Assembly (NCBI GenBank): GCA_946482635.1
Contig: CAMLSG010000093.1
Span: 1 to 19,184 of the forward strand
Reading direction: 5' to 3'
DNA: 19,184 bases
Source of the DNA: an uncultured Duganella sp.
Lineage (GTDB): Bacteria > Pseudomonadota > Gammaproteobacteria > Burkholderiales > Burkholderiaceae
Below are positions 1 to 8,688 of the stretch, piece after piece (positions within the stretch are counted from its first letter, which is position 1; every line of letters starts with the position of its first letter). The translations under genes were made by a program, and so were the position numbers. The notes beneath the pieces are model-generated. The model did not search any database, had not been told where the DNA came from, and saw only the letters and a list, made by a program, of their open reading frames with translations.

Positions 1-7
1 CCGGTTT

Positions 8-1642
8 TTAATCCAGCTTGGTCGCGTGCTCGCGCGTCGCGTGGAAAGTCAGCTTCGGCCAACGCTCCTGGGTCAGGCGCAGGTTGACGCCGGAAGTCGC
101 CAGGTAAGCCAGGTTGCCCGCCGCGTCATACGCCACGTTATGCCCCAGCGCCGCTTCGAAGTCGGCCAGCGCCTTCTTGTCGTCGCTCGACACCCAGCGC
201 GCAGTCGAAATCGAAGTGCTCTCGAACACCGCATCCACGCCATATTCATTCATCAAGCGCGAGGCCACGACTTCGAACTGCAGCACGCCGACCGCGCCCA
301 GCACCACCTCACCGCCCTGCACCGGCTTGAACACCTGCACCGCGCCCTCTTCGCCCAGCTGCTGCAAGCCCTTCTGCAGCTGCTTGATCTTCAGCGGGTT
401 ACGGATGCGCACCTGGCGGAAGAAGTCCGGCGCGAAATAAGGAATGCCGGTGAACTGCAGCATCTCGCCTTCCGAGAAGGAATCGCCGATCTGCATATTG
501 CCGTGGTTCGGCAGGCCGATGATGTCGCCGGCGTAAGCCTCTTCCACCTGCTCGCGCGAAGACGCCATGAACGTCACCACGGACGACACTTTCACCTCGC
601 GGTTCAGGCGCAGGTGCTTGACCTTCATGCCACGCTCGAAGCGGCCGGAACACACGCGCAGGAAGGCGATACGGTCGCGGTGCGCCGGGTCCATATTGGC
701 CTGGATCTTGAACACGAAGCCGGAGAACTTTTCCTCGGTCGGCTGCACGGTGCGCACGGTCGCATCGCGCGAACCCGGCGCAGGCGCCCAGTCCACCAGC
801 GCGGACAGGATCTCGCGCACGCCGAAGTTGTTGATCGCGGAACCGAAGAACACCGGGGTCTGCTTGCCGGCCAGGAAATCTTCCAGGCTGAACGGGTGGG
901 AAGCGCCGTGCACCAGTTCCACTTCCATGCGCAGCTGGTCCATCTCGAGCGGGAACATCTCCTGCAGGCGCGGGTTGTCGATGCCCTTCACCACTTCGAA
1001 CGACTGGTCGGCGCTCTCTTCACCGGCGCGGAACAGCAGGATCTCGTCGTTGATCAGGTGGTACACGCCGCGGAAGTTCTTGCCCATGCCGATCGGCCAG
1101 GTCACCGGCGCGCACTGGATCTTCAGCACGGATTCCACTTCATCGAGCAGTTCCAGCGGATCGCGGCATTCGCGGTCCAGCTTGTTCATGAAGGTCACGA
1201 TCGGCGTATTGCGCATGCGGCAGACGTCGAGCAGCTTGATGGTCTGCGCTTCCACGCCTTTGGCCGCGTCGATCACCATCAGGCCCGAGTCGACCGCGGT
1301 CAGCACGCGATAGGTGTCTTCCGAGAAGTCCTGGTGGCCCGGCGTGTCGAGCAGGTTGATGGTGTGGTCGCGGAACTCGAACTGCATCACCGAGGAAGCC
1401 ACGGAAATGCCGCGCTGCTTCTCGATTTCCATCCAGTCGGAGGTGGCATGGCGGCCGCTCTTGCGGGCCTTGACGGTACCGGCCATCTGGATCGCGCCCG
1501 AGAACAGCAGCAGCTTTTCGGTCAGCGTGGTTTTACCCGCATCCGGGTGGGAAATAATGCCGAAAGTACGGCGGCGAGCGACTTCGCGCGCAATCAGCGC
1601 GGGGGTCTTGCTCGAACTTTGAATTTGGATATCGTCAGACAT
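8..1642 (-). CDS. prfC: Peptide chain release factor 3 (RF3)
   Basis: A 544-residue translational GTPase that recycles RF1 and RF2 from the ribosome after termination; it acts in the cytoplasm. The GTPase motifs are intact: P-loop SHPDAGKT at residues 31-38, switch [10 protein letters not shown] at 99-106 and NKLD at 153-156. The RF3-type sequence [20 protein letters not shown] follows the P-loop, which separates it from EF-G. The length is slightly above the usual 525-535 residues, mainly from a polar N-terminal lead of about 15 residues. The ATG at 1642 has no clear Shine-Dalgarno sequence, but no better start precedes the P-loop. The gene lies 56 bases downstream of the TonB-like gene on the same strand. 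A possible extended -10 promoter sits in that gap, so it may be transcribed independently of the pilus operon. Family identity is certain from sequence. Confidence 0.97.
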   Translation of the reverse strand: MSDDIQIQSSSKTPALIAREVARRRTFGIISHPDAGKTTLTEKLLLFSGAIQMAGTVKARKSGRHATSDWMEIEKQRGISVASSVMQFEFRDHTINLLDTPGHQDFSEDTYRVLTAVDSGLMVIDAAKGVEAQTIKLLDVCRMRNTPIVTFMNKLDRECRDPLELLDEVESVLKIQCAPVTWPIGMGKNFRGVYHLINDEILLFRAGEESADQSFEVVKGIDNPRLQEMFPLEMDQLRMEVELVHGASHPFSLEDFLAGKQTPVFFGSAINNFGVREILSALVDWAPAPGSRDATVRTVQPTEEKFSGFVFKIQANMDPAHRDRIAFLRVCSGRFERGMKVKHLRLNREVKVSSVVTFMASSREQVEEAYAGDIIGLPNHGNMQIGDSFSEGEMLQFTGIPYFAPDFFRQVRIRNPLKIKQLQKGLQQLGEEGAVQVFKPVQGGEVVLGAVGVLQFEVVASRLMNEYGVDAVFESTSISTARWVSSDDKKALADFEAALGHNVAYDAAGNLAYLATSGVNLRLTQERWPKLTFHATREHATKLD

Positions 1643-1680
1643 GATGGCAGCCAGCGGTTGGCGCAGACGGAAAACCCGCT

Positions 1681-1689
1681 ATTTTACCA
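1681..1689 (-). promoter_or_regulatory. Putative extended -10 promoter for prfC
   Basis: On the minus strand the sequence TGGTAAAAT matches an extended -10 element (TGn followed by TAAAAT). It lies in the 56-base gap between the TonB-like gene and prfC, and would place a transcript start about 30 bases before the prfC ATG. No good -35 hexamer is visible, which is tolerated with an extended -10. This is a sequence match only. Confidence 0.4.
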
Positions 1690-1698
1690 CCACTCCCC

Positions 1699-2286
1699 TC
1701 ACAGCCGGAGGGCGTAATCGAGCATGATTTCCATCGCCAGGCGGCCGCGCACCGCAATCCGGCCAATGCGGCCCGGCTGGAACCTGACGCTGGCGAAGGC
1801 AGCCAGCAATAATTGCTCTTCTTCCTGGTTCATCGGCGAATCGACGGTCACGCGCTCGACCTTGCCTTCATCGCTGATCCAGACCTGCAGCGCCACGGTT
1901 TGCGGTGTGATGCCCGGTACCACCAGCAGCTTGCCTGCCACCAGCCCGTCCGCCACTTCCGGTTGCTCGGTCATCGTTTCGGCGCCGAAATAGTGCCGTT
2001 CAGCCGATTCCTGGCCAGCGTGGCCGCCGGTTTCCGCTTGCGGCAGCGCCTGCGCCACGGCCGCAGGCGCGGCCGCCCCTGCGGCCTGGGAAGGCCCGCT
2101 GGCGGGCAGGCGCACGCTCGCGGGCGCCGCTGGGAGCAGGCTGACCGTCAGCGCTGGCCCCGCCCGCGCCACACTGCCGGCCTCGCTGGCCACGCGGCTG
2201 GCCTGGCCTAGCAGGACCAGGGCCAGGCCCACATGCACCAGGCCGGAGACCAGCAGCGCCAGCCAGGGCCGCAGACGGTTTTCCAT
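1699..2286 (-). CDS. Membrane-anchored protein with TonB-like C-terminal domain
   Basis: A protein of 195 residues with three parts. A short positive N-terminus leads into one membrane helix (residues about 7-28, LALLVSGLVHVGLALVLLG). An Ala/Pro/Gly-rich spacer runs to about residue 85. The C-terminal domain (about 120-195) has the pattern of TonB C-termini: a strand (VALQVWISDEGKVERVTV), a helix ending in FASVRFQPGRIG, and a last strand. TonB proteins normally pass inner-membrane energy to outer-membrane receptors. No ExbB/ExbD or receptor gene is nearby, so that role is not shown here. The ATG at 2286 was chosen because it starts the membrane helix, follows GGGA at 5 bases, and lies 10 bases after the pilY1 stop. 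A GTG one codon earlier is possible, and an upstream ATG at 2340 would add 18 unrelated residues inside pilY1. It is the last gene of the pilus operon. Confidence 0.7.
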   Translation of the reverse strand: MENRLRPWLALLVSGLVHVGLALVLLGQASRVASEAGSVARAGPALTVSLLPAAPASVRLPASGPSQAAGAAAPAAVAQALPQAETGGHAGQESAERHYFGAETMTEQPEVADGLVAGKLLVVPGITPQTVALQVWISDEGKVERVTVDSPMNQEEEQLLLAAFASVRFQPGRIGRIAVRGRLAMEIMLDYALRL

Positions 2287-2296
2287 CACAATCCCA

Positions 2297-5200
2297 TCAG
2301 TCCGAGATTTCACGCCACAGCACGCGCATCTTGTCGGCATTCGGATCGTCCTTGCTCACCCGCAGTACCTGGGGGATGCCCATGCCGTTCGATGCCCCGA
2401 CCGGATAGATCATCGGGGTGCCGCTTGGCAGCTTGACCACGCTGTTGCCGACAATCGGCGAGGCGTATTTCAAGCCGCCGGCCACGTTCACCTGGACGTT
2501 GCCGCCGGTCCGGTAGTCGAGCTGGTACAGCCAGCTGTAGCCGCCAGGCTGGCAAGCGGACACCGATGGCACCGTGGACGCAAAGATCAGCGTGCCGAGG
2601 AACAGCTGCGGCGACAACGTAATCCGTTCGCCGGAATCCGGCAAATCGATAAACCAGCCCATCTTGCTCGACCACTCGACGGCGTTGGTGCTGATGTTGC
2701 GCGTCGCGCCTGACGTGGTCACGGTCTGGCGCACCAGTTGGCCGGTGCCGGTGACAGTGGTGCTGCCATCGTCCTTGATGCCGAAGATGCTTTGGGTATC
2801 AACATCGTCCAGGTCGCCCTGGCCCAGATAGCGGCCGGTACCAAAGAAGATTGCCAGCTTGTCCTGGATCTGGCCGATCGACGGCGCAACCATGATCGGC
2901 TTGCCAGGGAAATCAACCAGCTTGCTGGCCGTGCCCTTTTCCAGGTCGAAGCGCCACATGACGCCGGTCAGGTCGCCGCCATACGCGCCGACAGCAGTGT
3001 TATTGTTGGTGAAGTCGGGCGAGCGGACATTGATGCGCGCCAGGCCGCTTGGGTTTGCCGTGGAACCGACGCCAGTCGCAATGGTTTTCAGCAGCGTGCC
3101 GCTGGCCAGGTCGAGGATGAAGACATAGCCGCCGCCATCGCCGCCGGCATATTTCGTCCCTTCCGGCACGTTGTTGTAGCCCGAGGCCAGCACCGCCACC
3201 CATCGGCCATCGGCCATCTTGGTGATGAAGGCCGTGCCGAAGCTATAACCCATCTTTGGATTATTGTCGGCCGTGTAGTTCCACAGCGGGCGCGGATCGT
3301 CAGGGTCGGTAATGTCCAGCGCATAGTAGCCACGGCCGCCCTTGCCCATCGCGCCGATCAGGATGGTTTTCCAGCTGCCATTGATCTTCGCATCGCTCAT
3401 GGCCAGCGGGCCATCCAGGAAATAGCGGTGCTGGCTGCCATAGTTGGCATCGGCCAGGCGCCACATATTCGGCAACACCATCGGCGGCACGTAGGCCCAG
3501 CGTTCCTGGCCGGTCTCGCCGTCGAAGGCGTGCAGCATGCCATCATTGGCTGCCGCGTACAGCGTCGGCTGGCGATCGGTATTCGCGCTCTTGAAATCGA
3601 GATAGCCGTCGTCGTCGAAATTGAACGGTGGCGCTTTCACGTAAATCGGCTGGGCGTGGACGATATCGCCCAGCGCTTTCTCGCGGTCACGGTACAGGCG
3701 TTCATACGTGCCGTATTTCAGGTCGCGCTCCTGGTCTTCATTGCGGTCCTGGCCGCGCAGGTAGTTCACCAGCGATGCCGCGGTAGCAGCGGTCTTCTGG
3801 GTGCTGGACCAGCTGCTGGCCTGGCTCAGCTTGCTGGTGTCGAACAGGGCAAGCTGGGCCGTCGTCAGGCCGTTCTTGCCCGTATTGAACAGGGTGCGGG
3901 TGGTGCCGTCGGCTGTGTAGATCACGCGCGTGTCGCTATCGCCGGTCGTGGCGATCTTGTTGCGCAGCAGTGGTTCCGCCTGCCAGAAAGGCGTCTTCGA
4001 CACCTCGCCGGTCGACAGGTCGAGGGTATAGCCGCTCACATCGCCGTCCCATTTCACGGTGCGGTAAGTCGCCACGTAAATGAAGTTGTCGCCTGCGGTA
4101 GGCTGCAGGGCGCTGGTTGCCGCCGCCGCACCATTGCCGGTTACGCTGTCGATGCTGCGCAGCGCGCGGCGCAGGCCGCCTTCCAGCGCTGCCGGGTCCT
4201 TGGTGCTGAAATAGGTGCCGCGGCCATTGACGGCGGCGTGCCACAAGTCGTCGATCGTTTCCGGCGCATTGCCGCTTGGCGCGGGCCATTTGGTCACGCC
4301 CTGTTTGATGTTGAAGTAATCGCCCGAAGAACTGGTCTTGTAGTTCGGATCGTAAGTGAGCGTGCCGTCCACTCCGAGGCCGATGGTAAACGTGGTCATG
4401 TGCTGGTGCTGCGCCACGTCGTCTACGTCTGCGTTGGCCCCGGATGGCGCAACGTTGTTGGTGCAAACGTCCTTCGACGTGCACGATGCACGCAGGTCGG
4501 TGTGGTAGTAGTAGTACGCTACGTCTGCCAGCGTATTGGAGGTTTTCAGGGCATCCCGTGACGGCAAGGTCGCGCTCGCGGCGCCATCGGCATCGCCCAC
4601 CCCGTTATAAGAATCGTTCCAGTAGCCATCCGTTGCCAGGATAGTGAAATTCTTCTGGCAGGAATACTGCACCGGATCTTTATAGGTTCCGCTGGTTCCC
4701 ATATACATCTTGCCCAGCGAATCCAGCGAAGTGCGCAGCGGGGTGCCGCCGAGCGGATCGAAGCTGTACAGGTCGGTATAGAAGGACTGCTTCTGGCTGG
4801 CGTCGAAATTGTCGATATTGAGCGCGATCGGGTTGTTAATCGTGGTCAGGCCGACACGCGCATGCAAATAGGCTGCATCATCGGAATCGTTGGCAATCGG
4901 CGTGCCGCGCACGTCCTTGAATGCCTGGCCGATCGCGCTTTTGGTCATCTGGGTACGGGTGCGGTACCAGGCGAACCAGGTGGCGAAATTCGACATCTCC
5001 TCCTGATAGGTACAGGTGGCGCCGGCGCAATCGCTACGGCCCGCAGCCTTGGCCGGGAACACGGTGGTCGGCTTGATGTCTACGCGCGACCAGTTGAAGT
5101 AGCGCACGTATTTGTAGGTGTCGGTTTTCTTGGCCTGGCAAGTGCCGGCCTTCCCGAAGTTCTGGTTTGGCGCACCATCCGAAGTTTTGCACCACTCAAC

Positions 5201-5911
5201 GCTGACGTTGTAGTAGTAAGGCGCGCCGTCCTTCGAATACAGGCGTGTGTAGTCGCCGCTCGGGTAGGTATAGATGCCTTTCTCCAGCGCAGGCTTGCAG
5301 TCGTTTTCGTTGTTGCACCATACGCGCTCGGGATATCCCGTCACCAGGTTCACTGTTGCGGTTTTCGACAGGCGCGGGCAATTACCTCCGGACACGACAC
5401 CTTTGCAGGGCGAAGTGTTCGGCGGCTCGGCGCTGGTGTCGTCGATCATCTGCACGCCGTAGCCATCGCTGGGCACGGCGCTCCACGGCGCCACGTAGGC
5501 GGTGTTGCCTTTATGGTCGGGCAATCGCGTACCGTCCGCCTTGACCGGCCACATGTAGCGGATCGCCGGGTTGTAGTACAGGCCGTTAAAGGCGCTGGCA
5601 AAGAAAGGCGGATCGCCCGGTTCGCACACCACCAGGGTATTTTTGCTGTTGGTCCCGCGGCACATGGTGCCGAAATTGCCCAGCGACGTATACCGCACGT
5701 AATCGGGCATATAGCTCCACGCCATGCTGCCGGAATTATCGAGGTCCAACATAATGTTGGGCAAGATCGGCGCGGTCGAGGCGTTGGCCAGCGGAATATC
5801 GGCCAGTTCGGTGGTGCCGGCGGCCGCCGGCTGCACGGCCATTGCCAGGCTCAGCCCGACCGAGGCCAGCAAGGCACGCAGGCCCGGCTGTGGGACATTG
5901 GTCCAGTCCAT
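2297..5911 (-). CDS. pilY1: Type IV pilus tip adhesin / assembly protein PilY1
   Basis: A 1204-residue exported protein that works with the minor pilins at the pilus tip. A signal peptide (residues 1-31, ending PAAA) is followed by a von Willebrand A-like domain: the MIDAS motif DNSGS at 58-62 and the TDG loop at about 427-429. The C-terminal PilC/PilY1 beta-propeller begins near residue 745 (LGDIVHAQPIYV), and includes AANDGMLHAFDGETGQERWA and GAMGKGGRGYYALDITDP (about 850-868). The calcium loop that in Pseudomonas PilY1 precedes the YAGDL..WRFDL strand is degenerate here (residues 966-974, see findings). Two other acidic loops are present: DRNEDQERD at 722-730 and NFDDDGYLD at 764-772. The start is supported by AGGAG 7 bases before the ATG, 15 bases after the pilX stop. 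Identity is firm; adhesin and mechanosensing roles are family knowledge. Confidence 0.95.
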   Translation of the reverse strand: MDWTNVPQPGLRALLASVGLSLAMAVQPAAAGTTELADIPLANASTAPILPNIMLDLDNSGSMAWSYMPDYVRYTSLGNFGTMCRGTNSKNTLVVCEPGDPPFFASAFNGLYYNPAIRYMWPVKADGTRLPDHKGNTAYVAPWSAVPSDGYGVQMIDDTSAEPPNTSPCKGVVSGGNCPRLSKTATVNLVTGYPERVWCNNENDCKPALEKGIYTYPSGDYTRLYSKDGAPYYYNVSVEWCKTSDGAPNQNFGKAGTCQAKKTDTYKYVRYFNWSRVDIKPTTVFPAKAAGRSDCAGATCTYQEEMSNFATWFAWYRTRTQMTKSAIGQAFKDVRGTPIANDSDDAAYLHARVGLTTINNPIALNIDNFDASQKQSFYTDLYSFDPLGGTPLRTSLDSLGKMYMGTSGTYKDPVQYSCQKNFTILATDGYWNDSYNGVGDADGAASATLPSRDALKTSNTLADVAYYYYHTDLRASCTSKDVCTNNVAPSGANADVDDVAQHQHMTTFTIGLGVDGTLTYDPNYKTSSSGDYFNIKQGVTKWPAPSGNAPETIDDLWHAAVNGRGTYFSTKDPAALEGGLRRALRSIDSVTGNGAAAATSALQPTAGDNFIYVATYRTVKWDGDVSGYTLDLSTGEVSKTPFWQAEPLLRNKIATTGDSDTRVIYTADGTTRTLFNTGKNGLTTAQLALFDTSKLSQASSWSSTQKTAATAASLVNYLRGQDRNEDQERDLKYGTYERLYRDREKALGDIVHAQPIYVKAPPFNFDDDGYLDFKSANTDRQPTLYAAANDGMLHAFDGETGQERWAYVPPMVLPNMWRLADANYGSQHRYFLDGPLAMSDAKINGSWKTILIGAMGKGGRGYYALDITDPDDPRPLWNYTADNNPKMGYSFGTAFITKMADGRWVAVLASGYNNVPEGTKYAGGDGGGYVFILDLASGTLLKTIATGVGSTANPSGLARINVRSPDFTNNNTAVGAYGGDLTGVMWRFDLEKGTASKLVDFPGKPIMVAPSIGQIQDKLAIFFGTGRYLGQGDLDDVDTQSIFGIKDDGSTTVTGTGQLVRQTVTTSGATRNISTNAVEWSSKMGWFIDLPDSGERITLSPQLFLGTLIFASTVPSVSACQPGGYSWLYQLDYRTGGNVQVNVAGGLKYASPIVGNSVVKLPSGTPMIYPVGASNGMGIPQVLRVSKDDPNADKMRVLWREISD

Positions 5912-5926
5912 CTGAATTCTCCTGCG

Positions 5927-6568
5927 TTAGATTGAGACCACAGCCTGAACGTAGCTGGTGGTGTTCCTTGGCCCGGTCACCCGTGCCGTAATTCGGTAGA
6001 ACGCCCGTGCTGCCGAGCTGTCGAAGCTGGGCGGGCGGTAGCCTTCCATCGCGCCCTGTGCGCCTTCATCCTGCCCCTTCTTGAAGACCTGCTGCGTGGA
6101 ACAGGTGCGGGAATCGAGCGGGCCGGCGCTATCGCACATGCGGTGGATCACGTACGACACCTCGTTGCCGGCAGCATCCGCCTTCAGCCTGGTCACGGCG
6201 CCGCTATCGTTCCAGTTGAGGTCGTCATCCGGCGTGGCCTCCGGCGTGCGCTTGTTGCCGGTCAGGTCGAGTGCGTCCTGGCGCGTGGCATAGTAGCCAT
6301 TGCCCGGCATATCCTGGTCGAGCGAACCGGTTGGCGCGGTCTGGATCAGCCAGGCAATGGCGGCTTCCACGCCCGCATCGCCGCTGGCGGTCGCGCTTTG
6401 CTTGAAGGCCAGGTTGCCGGCAATAACCGCCGAGGTGTCAACCGAACGCAGCAGCGCAATGCCTGCCAGCGTCATCGCCACCAGCACGATCAGGGTGACG
6501 GGCAGGATCACGCCCTGCTCCCATGCATGCCGGACTGCGCCGGCTTGTTTGCTGTGAATCATGGTCAT
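5927..6568 (-). CDS. pilX: Type IV pilus minor pilin PilX
   Basis: A prepilin-like protein of 213 residues. After a basic leader (residues 1-18) comes G19 followed by the hydrophobic helix VILPVTLIVLVAMTLAGIAL and then the PilX-type stretch AVIAGNLAFKQSATASGDAG. Like other PilX proteins it has no glutamate at position +5 after the cleavage glycine. PilX belongs to the minor-pilin complex that primes pilus assembly and carries PilY1. The ATG at 6568 overlaps the pilW stop as TAATG, pointing to translational coupling; a second in-frame ATG at 6562 has better spacing (8 bases) to GGGGA and could be the real start. Starting further upstream would invade pilW with unrelated sequence. Seen: helix and context. 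Inferred: role at the tip. Confidence 0.88.
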   Translation of the reverse strand: MTMIHSKQAGAVRHAWEQGVILPVTLIVLVAMTLAGIALLRSVDTSAVIAGNLAFKQSATASGDAGVEAAIAWLIQTAPTGSLDQDMPGNGYYATRQDALDLTGNKRTPEATPDDDLNWNDSGAVTRLKADAAGNEVSYVIHRMCDSAGPLDSRTCSTQQVFKKGQDEGAQGAMEGYRPPSFDSSAARAFYRITARVTGPRNTTSYVQAVVSI

Positions 6569-7674
6569 TATCCCCAAATGACATTGCGCAAAGGCACAAT
6601 GGTCTCGAACACTTTGTAGCGATAGCACTTCCAGTCAGCGGGATAGCTGCTGGTCTTGAACGTTGCCCACTTCGACCAGGTCTTTGCCATGTCATCCGTC
6701 GTGGTGGCACAGGCCTGGTTCGGTGCCGGCTTCTCGTACTGGATGCTGCGCGCCACCATGGCAACGCGCACCGCCTTGACCAGCTGGAAATCCGCCGCCG
6801 ACGGGTGGGCCCAGCTGCCGGTGGCCGGCACCCAGGAGCTGACCGACGGCTGGTTGGGCAGCGAGACGCCATACTCGAACTGCAAATCCATGATCTCGGG
6901 CGCGACGACGTCATCGACCACGGCAGGGTTGGCAGAATTGTCCGAGCGCAGCAACTGGTGCAGGCTGTTGACGCTATAGCCGCGCTGGTACAGCGCACCG
7001 GCCGGCGGCGCGCCGAAACAGGAAAGTTGCGCCGGCTTGGTGTAGGCCGGCCAGTTGTTGGCATTCTGGTAGGCGGCCGGCGGGTTGTAGTGGCCGCTCT
7101 CGCCAGGGTTGTGCTGGATTTTCAGCGCCTGGTCCTGGATGTGGGTCGCCTGCATCAGCGTGCACTTGCCGGCCTGCTGCACCAGCACCAAGTCGCCTTC
7201 GCGGCAACCGGCCGTGTTGCCGACATTCAGTTCGGACGAAGGCTGCGGCATATTGCTGCGCAATTCCGTGTTGGCAGGGTAGCGGAACGAACCCTCGATG
7301 GGATTGGCGAAGTATTGCACCAGGATGCTGTCGGGCTTGTCGCCGCCATCGGTGATGATGGCCGACGCCAGCGAGAAGCCATCGATCGCGCCTTCCTTGC
7401 CGCCGCAGCTCAAGTCGCCATCGCAATAGGAATATGTCGTATTACAGTTGGAGAACATCGAATTGGCCATGCCCCAGCCGGCCATCTTGGTATCGCGCTC
7501 GATCATGGACAGCGCTATGGCGCCGTTGCTCTGCGCGTCGGCGCCGCCGGTCGCAGTGCGTTTCTGCCCTTCCGCCTGGCTGAACACCTGCATCACGACC
7601 ACCATGGCCAGCATGCCGACGCCCAGGCCCACCATGATTTCGACCAGGCCGAAACCGTTTTGCTTGTCGTGCAT
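6568..7674 (-). CDS. pilW: Type IV pilus minor pilin PilW
   Basis: A minor pilin of 368 residues with a short class III signal: MHDKQNG cut after G7, then FGLVEIMVGLGVGMLAMVVV with the conserved glutamate at +5 (E12). The large C-terminal region is typical of PilW, including DAQSNGAIALSMIERDTKMA near the N-terminal helix. PilW helps build the PilV/PilW/PilX/PilY1 tip complex in the inner membrane before fibre extension. AAGGA lies 8 bases before the ATG at 7674. The gap to the pilV stop is 17 bases and the 3' end overlaps pilX by one base, so these are co-transcribed. Confidence 0.93.
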   Translation of the reverse strand: MHDKQNGFGLVEIMVGLGVGMLAMVVVMQVFSQAEGQKRTATGGADAQSNGAIALSMIERDTKMAGWGMANSMFSNCNTTYSYCDGDLSCGGKEGAIDGFSLASAIITDGGDKPDSILVQYFANPIEGSFRYPANTELRSNMPQPSSELNVGNTAGCREGDLVLVQQAGKCTLMQATHIQDQALKIQHNPGESGHYNPPAAYQNANNWPAYTKPAQLSCFGAPPAGALYQRGYSVNSLHQLLRSDNSANPAVVDDVVAPEIMDLQFEYGVSLPNQPSVSSWVPATGSWAHPSAADFQLVKAVRVAMVARSIQYEKPAPNQACATTTDDMAKTWSKWATFKTSSYPADWKCYRYKVFETIVPLRNVIWG

Positions 7675-7691
7675 TGGATTATTCCTTTTTT

Positions 7692-8081
7692 CTAACCAGC
7701 GATGAACTGCACGCTGGTCTGGGTGTGAACTTTGCTATCGCCCGGCACTTGCCAGCTCACGGTCACCGTCACCGTGACGCCTGCGGCCGCGGTCCACGGG
7801 CCGGGCACCACGATGGTCAGCTTTCCGTTCGGCAGGCTACTGACTTCCTGGTCCTTGACTGCATGGGCCTGGATGTTGCTGCGGTCGGCCCACATCGCCC
7901 CCAGCGACTGGCTGACCACATTGGCGGCATCGATACGGTACTTGGCGTCGCTCACCTGGCGCACCGACGCCGTCTGCAGGCCGACGATGGCCAGCACGCC
8001 GAACGCAAAGATCACAATGGCGACCATGGCTTCCACCAGTGCCACACCACCTTGCGTTCGCATTGTGCGTTGGGATTTCAT
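7692..8081 (-). CDS. pilV: Type IV pilus minor pilin PilV
   Basis: A short minor pilin of 129 residues. The leader MKSQRTMRTQGG is cut after G12, then VALVEAMVAIVIFAFGVLAI forms the assembly helix with glutamate at +5 (E17). The following QTASVRQVSDAKYRIDAANV matches the PilV pattern of an ATxQ..A...R..A stretch. The start at 8081 has a strong Shine-Dalgarno (AAGGAGA, 6 bases before ATG) that overlaps the stop codon of the preceding GspH/FimT gene; a longer frame reaching 8177 would run inside that gene and has no leader. Residue +1 is Val rather than the usual Phe or Met, as also in the first two pilins of this operon. Confidence 0.9.
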   Translation of the reverse strand: MKSQRTMRTQGGVALVEAMVAIVIFAFGVLAIVGLQTASVRQVSDAKYRIDAANVVSQSLGAMWADRSNIQAHAVKDQEVSSLPNGKLTIVVPGPWTAAAGVTVTVTVSWQVPGDSKVHTQTSVQFIAG

Positions 8082-8091
8082 GGGATTCTCC

Positions 8092-8688
8092 TTAGCTGCA
8101 GCCACGCGGATCGGTGGCAATCGACATTTTCGGATCGCACATCCTGACCTGGCCGCCGCTGGAGACCACGACGACATAGCGGCGCGCGGTGGCGCTGGTC
8201 GTGCTGGTCACGTCGGCCCGGTTGAACAGCGCGCCGGCCGCCGGCGTAAACACCCGCCCCAGGCCGTCGAAGTTGACTTCGGCCGGCAGCTCTCCGGCAC
8301 TGGAAAGCTGTGCCTCGAAATAGCCGGCCGGCGCCGGCACCGGAATCGGGTCGGCGCTGACAGTGGCTTTGGCCAGCGAGCCGGCCTCGGCAGCAGAGCG
8401 GGACTGAATGGACGCCGGGCAGGTGGCGGTGACGGTCGGGCAGCCGACATTCCAGCTCACTTTGCCATCCGCGCTGGTCAGGGTAAAGCGCACCACGGCA
8501 TTGCGCCGCACCGCCTCGGCCCGCGCAGTCTGCAAGCCGTTCAGGATCGATTCGGCTGCCGTGCGGATTTGCGTATCCTGGATCCAGCCGCTAAATGCCG
8601 GCACGCCCATGGCAAGCATTACTGCCAGGATGGCAATGCCCACCATCAGCTCGATCAGGGTCACGCCCTGTTGCCGGCGCGCTAGCAT
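8092..8688 (-). CDS. GspH/FimT-family minor pilin
   Basis: A pseudopilin of 198 residues. The leader MLARRQQG is cut after G8, and VTLIELMVGIAILAVMLAMG is the helix with glutamate at +5 (E13). The region after it (PAFSGWIQDTQIRTAAESIL, then NGLQTARAEAVRRN) is the signature of the GspH/FimT/FimU family, which sits at the tip of pili or type II secretion pseudopili. The ATG at 8688 overlaps the end of the pilE-like gene (ATGCTAG), so translation is likely coupled; AAGGGTGG precedes it. An upstream ATG at 8868 would add 60 residues of pilE frame-shifted sequence and is rejected. Whether it equals FimT or FimU cannot be settled without alignment. Confidence 0.9.
   Translation of the reverse strand: MLARRQQGVTLIELMVGIAILAVMLAMGVPAFSGWIQDTQIRTAAESILNGLQTARAEAVRRNAVVRFTLTSADGKVSWNVGCPTVTATCPASIQSRSAAEAGSLAKATVSADPIPVPAPAGYFEAQLSSAGELPAEVNFDGLGRVFTPAAGALFNRADVTSTTSATARRYVVVVSSGGQVRMCDPKMSIATDPRGCS

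Noticed and set aside
26..1717. Long plus-strand open frame antisense to prfC
   Set aside because: Arg/His-rich composition with no recognisable motif. It mirrors a clear RF3 gene and is a by-product of high GC.
2738..4561. 607-codon plus-strand open frame antisense to pilY1
   Set aside because: No domain pattern; the opposite strand carries an intact PilY1 with signal peptide and MIDAS motif.
6490..6568. Missing glutamate at +5 in PilX as an anomaly
   Set aside because: Known for PilX-type minor pilins, so not unusual by itself.
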